A stretch of DNA of 11,461 nucleotides from Candidatus Latescibacterota bacterium (GTDB lineage: Bacteria; JAAXHH01; JABIQT01), in assembly GCA_018667995.1 (NCBI GenBank), contig JABIQT010000906.1, positions 1 to 11,461 on the forward strand. The letters run 5' to 3'. Under the pieces are notes generated by a model. It saw nothing but the letters and a program-made list of their open reading frames with translations, was not told the DNA's origin and ran no database searches. The position numbers and the translations under genes were made by a program. Below are positions 5,571-11,461 of this stretch, in pieces. The stretch's first letter is position 1. Each line of letters starts with the position of its first letter.

Positions 5571-8012
5571 ATGCCGATTCTCGATCACGCTGATATAGTT
5601 CTTGATGAGCCTGTTGTCCAATCAGTAGAAGGAATGCCGATCGGTAACGGGCGCATGGGTACACTCGTTTGGACCACGCCTGCGTCAGTCGCTTTCCAGA
5701 TCAACCGCGTTGACGTATTCGCGGTTAACCGGAACACAGGAGGGAGACATTTCCCGGGCTCGACGGACTACTGTGGTGGCTGCAGTGAGATGCGAGTTTC
5801 GACCGGTGGTGAGCCCTTCGTCCCCGGCAAGGCGTTCCGTCAGAGTCTGTCTCTCCAAACGGCACAGTGCACCGTCACTGGCAAAGGCGTGACAGTAACC
5901 TGTTACGTTGCGGCGCAGGACGACGTGCTGATCGTGACGGTGACCGACGAGCGTCGGGAGCCGGAGCCCATCGAAGTGACACTGGGGATGTGGCGCGAAC
6001 CTGAGGTACGTGAAGGTGGGCATTCTGCGGCCTATAGTTTTCGTCAGACCGCCGAGAACATCTCCGTCGTTCAAACATTCCGCGAAACAGATCATTACTG
6101 TTCGTCCGCAGTGGCAGTTTCAAGTCCGGGAAATGACGCGTGTATTGTAGGCGTAAGCGCGAATTCGCGCACGCTGAGTCTGCCTCCGGCATTCGGAACG
6201 CGGACCATTTTGGTCTCCAGTGCAGCCTCGATGGATGAAAATAACGATGTTTGTGCCGACGCAGAGGGGATCCTTGCCACGCTCAGCGCATCGGACGCCG
6301 TGTCGGCAGCAGAGGAACGGCATATCCGTTGGTGGCATGCGTTCTGGGAGCGGTCGTTTGTCGAGATCAAGAGTACCGACGGCCGCGGCGAACAGGCGGC
6401 ACGCGATCGGCTTCTCTTCCTATACCACATGGCCTCCTCATCGCGAGGCGCCTTTCCACCGAAGTGGAACGGCTCGATCTTCAGCACTGAGGGCGATACC
6501 CGCGCCTGGGGCTCGCAGTTCTGGCTGTGGACCACTGAGATGCTCTACTGGCCATTGCATGCCGCTGACGCTGGCGATCTGGCGGCGCCATTCTTCGCGA
6601 TGTACCGGAGCGCCCTGCCGGCCATGGAAAACGCCGCCCTGCAACGCTGGAACGCGAAAGGGATGTTCCTACCTGAGACCATGCCATTCGATGGACCGAC
6701 GGCGCTGCCTGCGTCTCTCGTGGAGCCCTATCGCGATCGCTTACTGCATAATCCTCATGACTCTGAAGTGTCGGCCGATCTTGTAGCGCACTGTGAATAC
6801 GACTGGCATCTTGAAGCTTCCACGAGACGGGACGATAGAACCCCGGACGGCTATAGTTGGATCAGTCATGTAACCTCCTCTGGTGCAGAGCTGGCTGTCC
6901 ATGCCTGGTGGCGCTACCGTTTCACCGGTGACCGTCATTGGCTGCTCACGTATGCCTACCCGTTGCTGCATGGCGTGGCGGAGTTCTACCGCGGCCTCGC
7001 CCGCAGGGGCGCCGATGGCTACTGGCACATGCACCGCACCAACGCCCACGAGGATTTCTGGGGCGTTACGGACAGCATCATGGATCTGGCCGCCATCCGG
7101 GGAGTGCTGCCCCTGGCGATTCACGCCGCCGAACAACTCGATCTTGACGTGGATTTGCGCGCAGAATGGCAGCAATTTCTCCATGGTCTTGCTCCCTATC
7201 CCATGGGCCACGATGGGCGTGCGAGAGCACTGACAGACGGAGCTCTGGCCGACGATGCCTGGGCGGCGGGATATCTCGATGCTGTGAACGGGTCGCACAA
7301 TGTCGGGGATGTGCAGCTCTCGCCCATCTTCCCCTTTGAGGACTGGACGATCGAGACGCGGGATCCGTCTATGGATACCATCGCTCGGAGCACCTTGGAG
7401 CGGGTGCCGCTACACCAGCATGTATTGGCAGGTGGGGCGCTAAAAACTGCTATCCGTACGCCTATAGCTGCTGTCCGCACCGGAGCAGGTGAGAAGTTGC
7501 CCGAAATTCTGCAGCGCTACCGCGCCGCCTTTGCCCCGTTGCCCAATGGATTTAGTCTGTTCGAAGGTTCTACCGCACACTCCGTGGAACATCTTGGTCT
7601 ACTGACTCTGACCCTACAGGAGGCGTTGTTGCAAAGTGTAGCTCCAACACCCGGTAGCCCGGAGGTCATGAACGTCTTCCCAGCCTGGCCCAAGAAATGG
7701 GATGTCTCGTTTCGTTTACTGGCCAGAGGTGGATTCCTAGTCTCCGCGAGCATGCGTGGTGGCGCAATCGGCCCCATTGATATAGAATCCCGCCTGGGCG
7801 AAGCCTGCCGGGTGCGCAACCCATGGCCGCATCCCTGTCGGGTAGAGACCGGCGATGGAAAGGTCTATAAGAACATGGATATTACCGATGGGATGATCCG
7901 TCTCTCCACCCGGCCTGGCGGTCGTTATCGACTTCTTGCGGAAAAGAATGAGAACGATGACAATGGGGGTCTTGGGGCCTCAGAACTATCAGAGGCAGAT
8001 GACGCTTCATAG
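5571..8012 (+). CDS. GH95-like glycoside hydrolase (alpha-L-fucosidase/galactosidase type)
   Basis: An 813-aa protein with the full GH95 layout. The N-terminal beta domain opens with PIGNGRMGTLVW (23-34), and the (alpha/alpha)6 barrel includes EGDTRAWGSQFWLWTTEMLYW (about 307-327), matching the family block that ends in a YWP motif. NAHEDFW (E494) followed by TDSIMDLAAIR aligns with the family SPEN...D..IIRE block, so E494 is the candidate general acid. The C-terminal beta domain has EALLQS, FPAWPKKW and RGGFLVSASMRGG (about 717-729). GH95 enzymes cleave terminal alpha-1,2-fucose or alpha-L-galactose by inversion. The family HRHxSH block seems absent: the corresponding stretch reads SHNVGDVQLSP (575-585), so specificity may be new. 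There is no signal peptide, so it is probably intracellular. The ATG at 5571 lacks a ribosome site (nearest AAAGG is 24 nt away). It diverges from the dioxygenase operon. Confidence 0.8.
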   Translation: MPILDHADIVLDEPVVQSVEGMPIGNGRMGTLVWTTPASVAFQINRVDVFAVNRNTGGRHFPGSTDYCGGCSEMRVSTGGEPFVPGKAFRQSLSLQTAQCTVTGKGVTVTCYVAAQDDVLIVTVTDERREPEPIEVTLGMWREPEVREGGHSAAYSFRQTAENISVVQTFRETDHYCSSAVAVSSPGNDACIVGVSANSRTLSLPPAFGTRTILVSSAASMDENNDVCADAEGILATLSASDAVSAAEERHIRWWHAFWERSFVEIKSTDGRGEQAARDRLLFLYHMASSSRGAFPPKWNGSIFSTEGDTRAWGSQFWLWTTEMLYWPLHAADAGDLAAPFFAMYRSALPAMENAALQRWNAKGMFLPETMPFDGPTALPASLVEPYRDRLLHNPHDSEVSADLVAHCEYDWHLEASTRRDDRTPDGYSWISHVTSSGAELAVHAWWRYRFTGDRHWLLTYAYPLLHGVAEFYRGLARRGADGYWHMHRTNAHEDFWGVTDSIMDLAAIRGVLPLAIHAAEQLDLDVDLRAEWQQFLHGLAPYPMGHDGRARALTDGALADDAWAAGYLDAVNGSHNVGDVQLSPIFPFEDWTIETRDPSMDTIARSTLERVPLHQHVLAGGALKTAIRTPIAAVRTGAGEKLPEILQRYRAAFAPLPNGFSLFEGSTAHSVEHLGLLTLTLQEALLQSVAPTPGSPEVMNVFPAWPKKWDVSFRLLARGGFLVSASMRGGAIGPIDIESRLGEACRVRNPWPHPCRVETGDGKVYKNMDITDGMIRLSTRPGGRYRLLAEKNENDDNGGLGASELSEADDAS

Positions 8013-8392
8013 TGTACCTGATCTAAGTGAACACGACTAGTATAGTATAGGGCGAAAGAAGACAGATAGTAAACAAGAGAGAATTATTACACCTGAATAC
8101 CTATTGATTGAACAACCTGGTTGGTAGAAAAATGCTCCCAGAGCCGGTCTCAGAGTTCAAAAACAGGGAATCACGTCCGGTATCATCCCTGTAACCATCA
8201 CCGCTTTAGGACCTCTGATAAGGAATAGGTGGCGAGGCTCAATCATCCATATAACGCCACTATACACGCCTGGTAGGATGTAGACGAACTCGCAATCATC
8301 GCTTCGGAGCATGTCGAAGGCGAGTTGCTCACAGACAGTATCAGTGACGATGATTTGTGGAGTCTCATTACAAGTAAGAAAGGAGTGCAGTC
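8013..8392 (+). other. Leader region of the third PhyH gene with a bulged hairpin
   Basis: 380 bp without a supported gene. Near its end AACTCGC (8287-8293) pairs with GCGAGTT (8320-8326), and inside it CTTCG (8302-8306) pairs with CGAAG (8315-8319), giving a two-part stem with an 8-nt bulge on the left and an 8-nt loop. No U-tract follows, so it is not a terminator. Short open frames (for example about 8272-8410) lack start codons. AAAGGAG at 8379-8385 is a strong ribosome site for the gene at 8393. Confidence 0.45.
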
Positions 8393-9181
8393 ATGTCATC
8401 ACCTGTAACGACTAATAACGTATTGGACCGTTCTATATTCACAACACTCTCGGTTGAACAACAGCGAGAATACTACAGCGAATATGGTTTTGTTCTGTTG
8501 CCGGAGGTCGTTTCACCTGTTCAGATAACAGAGATTGCCAATGAGGCGGCTGGTAGCCCACGGTATGATTTTATCGATCGCTGGCCGGGACCGGCGCTGG
8601 AGGCGATAATCACCAATCCTAAACTGTTGGCGGCTTTGCGCCTGTGCTACGGTGAAGATATCCGTTTCTTCAAAGCGGTCTACGAAGAGTGGCGCGATCA
8701 GACCGAAGACAACAGGCAGCGAGGTCGGCAACGCATGCACCGTGACTACACTCCAATCCCTAAAAACGGAGACTACCGAAACAGTTGTGCCTCCTGGGGA
8801 AATGTGGGCTGTTATCTGATTGATCTGGAAGTGGACGAAGGACCTCTATGGGTAGTGCCCGGTAGCCATAAAATTGCCTGGGGAGCCCAGGGCGACAGTT
8901 GGGAGCAGTTTGCCGGCGGTGCCCGAATGGTGTTAGCCAAGGCTGGGGACGCGGTGATGTTTCACAATCTTACGATACACGCCGGTGGTATCATGCGCTC
9001 AGGAAAACCCCGTCCCAGTGTATTTCCATCTTTCAGACCCGCCTGGGCAGCGCCGCTGGGTACGGTGCCTGAATGGCCGAAAGCGATCGTCGACCAGGCT
9101 TCCCCGGCATTGCGCAGGCTGCTCGCCGGGCAGAATGATGGCGTTCGTGTCGACGCTTATGGCATCATTCAGCACCATTAG
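8393..9181 (+). CDS. Phytanoyl-CoA dioxygenase (PhyH) family protein, third copy
   Basis: A 262-aa Fe(II)/2-oxoglutarate oxygenase of the PhyH family. The iron triad is H116-R-D118 (RMHRDYTP) and H196 (TIHAGG), with R207 (KPRPSVFPSFRP) placed to bind 2-oxoglutarate. VVPGSHK (about 154-160) is the family strand, and the N-terminal YGFVLLPEVVSP (31-42) is the usual opening of PhyH domains. The central segment between strands (ASWGNVGCYLIDLE, about 133-146) is typical. The start is secure: AAAGGAG ends 7 nt before the ATG. Length is normal and all ligands are present, so it should be active. It is a lone gene on the plus strand, 380 bp after the GH95-like gene, so co-transcription with that gene is possible but unproven. 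It is not a close duplicate of either operon PhyH. The substrate is unknown. Confidence 0.88.
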   Translation: MSSPVTTNNVLDRSIFTTLSVEQQREYYSEYGFVLLPEVVSPVQITEIANEAAGSPRYDFIDRWPGPALEAIITNPKLLAALRLCYGEDIRFFKAVYEEWRDQTEDNRQRGRQRMHRDYTPIPKNGDYRNSCASWGNVGCYLIDLEVDEGPLWVVPGSHKIAWGAQGDSWEQFAGGARMVLAKAGDAVMFHNLTIHAGGIMRSGKPRPSVFPSFRPAWAAPLGTVPEWPKAIVDQASPALRRLLAGQNDGVRVDAYGIIQHH

Positions 9182-9546
9182 CCCTAAAGTTGGACTGTGA
9201 AAGCATCAACCAAATCTATACTACTTGGTAATCAGAGCTCTTCAGCATAGTCTCCGTTGGCCTTGCGGAAACCAATTATGCGTAAGTCACGGACCTCAGA
9301 AACACAGCTTCAGCAATCTTACACGACTGAAATCCTATCCTCGGGGCGCTTGATGTGTCGATGCAAAACTCCTTTATCAGTGTGATGGCTGAGATCCGAA
9401 GCAGTCTTGTTTCCCTCTATTAACACCAAAACGGACGAATGAAGGAGCTGATCGGATAAGATTCGCGATCGGCGTCGCTCGTGGCCCTGGCTCGGGTATT
9501 GACGATCCTCAGGTGTCTCTCCCAATCGCACCTCTCCGATTTCCTC
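9182..9546. other. Intergenic stretch before the B12-regulated promoter
   Basis: 365 bp with no gene I can support and no terminator after the PhyH gene. A minus-strand frame of 116 codons runs through here, but it begins inside the riboswitch and has no recognisable motif, so I treat it as chance. Confidence 0.5.
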
Positions 9547-9574
9547 TTGACGCCTCAGAGCAAAAGCGTAGTAT
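9547..9574 (+). promoter_or_regulatory. Sigma-70-type promoter of the riboswitch-btuB unit
   Basis: TTGACG (9547-9552), a 16-bp spacer, then TAGTAT (9569-9574). The predicted start of transcription near 9581 falls just before the first pairing strand of the cobalamin aptamer at 9587, which makes the promoter more credible than its boxes alone. Confidence 0.55.
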
Positions 9575-9586
9575 ATCAGCACATCA

Positions 9587-9740
9587 ACAGGTGTCCACTT
9601 TGATGGACATGGGAAGACGGTGTGAATCCGTCGCGGACCCGCCGCTGTAACCGGGGACGATCGTCGCATGATGCCACTGTTCCGTATGGAATGGGAAGGC
9701 GCGGCGTGAGAATGATCCGGAAGCCAGAAGACCGACCTGT
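9587..9740 (+). ncRNA. Cobalamin riboswitch (aptamer)
   Basis: The conserved core is present in order: GGGAAGACGGTGTGAATCCG (9611-9630) followed by GCGGACCCGCCGCTGTAACC; then CCACTG (9674-9679); GGGAAGGCG (9693-9701); and the B12-box region GGAAGCCAGAAGACC (about 9719-9733). The closing stem P1 is perfect: ACAGGT (9587-9592) with ACCTGT (9735-9740). The element binds an adenosyl- or hydroxo-type cobalamin and represses the downstream gene. It is followed by a 140-nt expression platform with a terminator, so control is probably by premature transcription termination. The downstream gene is a BtuB-like receptor, the standard target. Confidence 0.95.
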
Positions 9741-9755
9741 ATCCCTTTTGACGTT

Positions 9756-9782
9756 TTAGACTCCCGTGGAATGGAGTCCAAG
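9756..9782 (+). other. Hairpin in the riboswitch expression platform
   Basis: GACTCC (9759-9764) and GGAGTC (9773-9778) form a 6-bp stem with an 8-nt loop, extended by TT/AA beyond one mismatch. It has no U-tract. It lies between aptamer and terminator and may act as a spacer or pausing structure. Confidence 0.4.
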
Positions 9783-9879
9783 TCAGAACAACGGGATTGC
9801 CATATCCAGTAGTGAAGCGTGCATATCATGCCGCTCTGATGTATGGTACTATATCTTTATCCGACGGATGGAAAACGGC

Positions 9880-9918
9880 ATCCCCGGACCTGCATCGTTC
9901 AGGTTCGGGGATTTTTTT
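9880..9918 (+). terminator. Intrinsic terminator of the cobalamin riboswitch
   Basis: ATCCCCGGACCTG (9880-9892) pairs with CAGGTTCGGGGAT (9900-9912) over 13 positions with one G-U pair, a 7-nt loop, and a run of seven U (9912-9918). It ends 24 nt before the BtuB start, so formation would stop transcription before the gene. The 5' arm repeats the P1 sequence GACCTG of the aptamer, offering a switching partner. Confidence 0.9.
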
Positions 9919-9942
9919 ATGCATTTCTCAACAGGAGACATC

Positions 9943-11461
9943 ATGAAAAGACTAGCCTTTCTCACCGCACTCGGACTGCTGGTCCACAGCGTTGAACCTA
10001 TCTACGCCCAGATTGAACCCCAGTCCGCACAGGTAGACACTGTGAACTGGGAAAACATGCTTGATGCGGTGGTCGTCACGGCGACCCGCACCGAGGTATC
10101 CGTCAAAGAACTGGGCAGCTCCATTACGGTCATCTCGGCGACAGACATCGACAGGTCGCAGCAGACAACTGTGCTGGATGCACTGCGCTCGGCTCCTGGC
10201 CTGGATATTGTACAGTCCGGAGGCGCCGGGAAACTCACCTCCCTGTTTCTTCGTGGCAGCGATGCCGGACATACGCTCGTATTGATAGATGGCGTCGAAA
10301 TGAACGACCCCGTATCTGTGGGCCGCACGTACAACTTCTCCGACCTCCCTGTGGACAACATAGATCGTATCGAGGTGCTGAGGGGCCCTCAGAGCACGCT
10401 GTATGGTTCAGACGCCATCGGTGGGGTCGTCAATATCGTCACCAGAAGAGGAACGGGGCGGCCATCCATGCGGCTTTCGACCATGGGCGGCTCGCTCGGG
10501 ACGCTACGCGGGTACGGACGCGTAGCGGGCGGAACTTCTCAATATCATTACTCCATGGGATTATCCTGGCTCAACGTAGGGGGCATATCAGCAGCTTCCG
10601 AGACCAAGGGCAATACCGAACCCGATAGCCATCGCAATGCCACTGTTTCGGGTCGCGTGGGATTCACTCCCAATGATCGATTGGGTCTGGATCTGGTATT
10701 CCGTAGTATCGATACCGCTAGTGATATCGACAACGGTGGCGGGGTCGGTCAGGATGATCCCAATAACAGGCAGGATTCCCGACAGATTTTCGTGCGCCCG
10801 GAGGTGTCTCTGAAGCTTTGGGATCGACGCTGGCTTCAGACGTTCGGATATGCATTCAGTGACCACGATCGCCAGAATAAGAACCCCACCGACGCTTCGC
10901 ACCCCGTGGACAGCTCGGAGAGTACCTTCAAAGGCAGAATACATCAGTTGCACTGGCAGAACACACTGCATTTCCATGAGAATAGCACACTGACATTCGG
11001 TGCCGAGACTGAGGAAGAACAGGGAAACTCGACGTTTCGATCCGATGGCGCCTTCGGACCTTTCGAGAGCATCTTTGCTGCCCAGGCGGCGCGCATCACC
11101 GGCTATTACATCCAGAATCAGTTCCAGTATCAGAACATGGTTTTCCTGACAGCAGGGGCGCGCTTGGATGACCATAGCATCTACGGCAACCAGGGCACGT
11201 ATCGGGTGGCTCCGGCCGTATTTGTCGCGAAGACAGGGACTCGCCTCAAGGGGTCCTACGGTACTGGGTTCAAGGCACCGTCGCTCTTTCAACTCTATTC
11301 CTCATTCGGTAATCCAACGCTGCAGCCCGGGGAGAGCAAGGGGTGGGATGCGGGCATTGAACAGTACGGCTGGCACGAAAGAGTAGGCTTTGGCGCGACC
11401 TACTTCCGGAATGACTTCACTAACCTCATCGATTTTGATAACAATAGGTTCACCTATAACA
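9943..11461 (+). CDS. btuB: BtuB-like TonB-dependent outer-membrane receptor, vitamin B12 uptake (3' partial)
   Basis: The first 506 codons of a TonB-dependent receptor, open to the window end with no stop. Residues 1-22 form a signal peptide (MKR, hydrophobic core, cleavage near YAQ). A TonB-box/plug entry LDAVVVTATRTE (about 41-52) is followed by the plug domain (about 53-165), with LFLRGSDAGHTLVLIDG and IEVLRGPQSTLYGSDAIGGVVNI as its conserved blocks. The rest alternates aromatic-rich beta strands typical of the 22-strand barrel; GSYGTGFKAPSLFQLY (about 433-448) and NPTLQPGESKGWDAG (about 453-467) are classic barrel motifs. It imports cobalamin across the outer membrane using TonB energy. 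The substrate call comes mainly from the cobalamin riboswitch directly upstream. The start is firm, with AGGAG at 9933-9937. BtuB proteins are about 600-650 aa, so roughly 100-150 residues are missing beyond the edge. Confidence 0.9.
   Translation, partial: MKRLAFLTALGLLVHSVEPIYAQIEPQSAQVDTVNWENMLDAVVVTATRTEVSVKELGSSITVISATDIDRSQQTTVLDALRSAPGLDIVQSGGAGKLTSLFLRGSDAGHTLVLIDGVEMNDPVSVGRTYNFSDLPVDNIDRIEVLRGPQSTLYGSDAIGGVVNIVTRRGTGRPSMRLSTMGGSLGTLRGYGRVAGGTSQYHYSMGLSWLNVGGISAASETKGNTEPDSHRNATVSGRVGFTPNDRLGLDLVFRSIDTASDIDNGGGVGQDDPNNRQDSRQIFVRPEVSLKLWDRRWLQTFGYAFSDHDRQNKNPTDASHPVDSSESTFKGRIHQLHWQNTLHFHENSTLTFGAETEEEQGNSTFRSDGAFGPFESIFAAQAARITGYYIQNQFQYQNMVFLTAGARLDDHSIYGNQGTYRVAPAVFVAKTGTRLKGSYGTGFKAPSLFQLYSSFGNPTLQPGESKGWDAGIEQYGWHERVGFGATYFRNDFTNLIDFDNNRFTYN

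Noticed and set aside
6220-6786. 188-codon plus-strand frame inside the GH95-like gene
   Set aside because: Out-of-frame overlap with a gene showing continuous family similarity; composition is Arg/Ser/Cys-rich.
9319-9669. 116-codon minus-strand frame upstream of the BtuB gene
   Set aside because: Its start lies within the cobalamin aptamer and it has no recognisable motif or ribosome site.
10588-11292. 234-codon open frame on the minus strand
   Set aside because: It is antisense to the TonB-dependent receptor, which has a signal peptide, plug domain, ribosome site and riboswitch; the antisense translation shows no domain.
1-11461. CRISPR array, tRNA, rRNA, insertion sequence or transposase
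   Set aside because: I saw no regularly spaced repeats, no tRNA-like cloverleaf, no rRNA sequence and no transposase motifs or terminal inverted repeats in the window.

Overview
The window looks like chromosome of a Gram-negative, probably environmental and uncultured bacterium of moderate GC. The Gram-negative call rests on a TonB-dependent outer-membrane receptor with a signal peptide, transcribed behind a cobalamin riboswitch. Three different phytanoyl-CoA dioxygenase (PhyH) family proteins, a sugar-acid-type enolase-superfamily enzyme and a GH95-like glycosidase within 11 kb recall gene-rich lineages such as Latescibacterota or Poribacteria. That placement is inference from content only; no marker gene is present.

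Layout: (1) 1-941, +, the 3' part of an M14-type zinc deacylase (AstE/AspA/DoeB-like). (2) 942-1302, a gap between convergent genes. (3) 4485-1303, -, a compact four-gene unit read leftward: a 119-aa unknown protein, a PhyH dioxygenase, a second unrelated-looking PhyH dioxygenase, and a mandelate racemase/galactonate dehydratase-like enzyme. Spacings are 12, 42 and 42 nt. A strong 18-bp palindrome lies 65 nt before the first gene. (4) 4486-5570, about 1.1 kb without an intact gene, including what looks like the decayed C-terminus of a GNAT acetyltransferase. (5) 5571-8012, +, an 813-aa GH95-like (alpha-L-fucosidase/galactosidase clan) protein. (6) 8013-8392, a gap with a structured leader. (7) 8393-9181, +, a third PhyH dioxygenase. 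(8) 9182-9942, a gap holding a promoter, a cobalamin riboswitch and an intrinsic terminator. (9) 9943 to the window end, +, a BtuB-like TonB-dependent receptor, cut by the window edge.

Functional reading: the leftward operon and the GH95-like gene diverge from a shared 1.1 kb region. Together they could form a carbohydrate or sugar-acid catabolic module in which a glycosidase releases a substrate, Fe(II)/2-oxoglutarate oxygenases modify it, and an enolase-superfamily enzyme dehydrates or epimerises the product. This is inference; no transporter or regulator lies in the window to confirm it. The B12 receptor is a separate unit controlled by cobalamin. About 22 percent of the window is non-coding, which is high for a bacterium and fits gene decay between transcription units.
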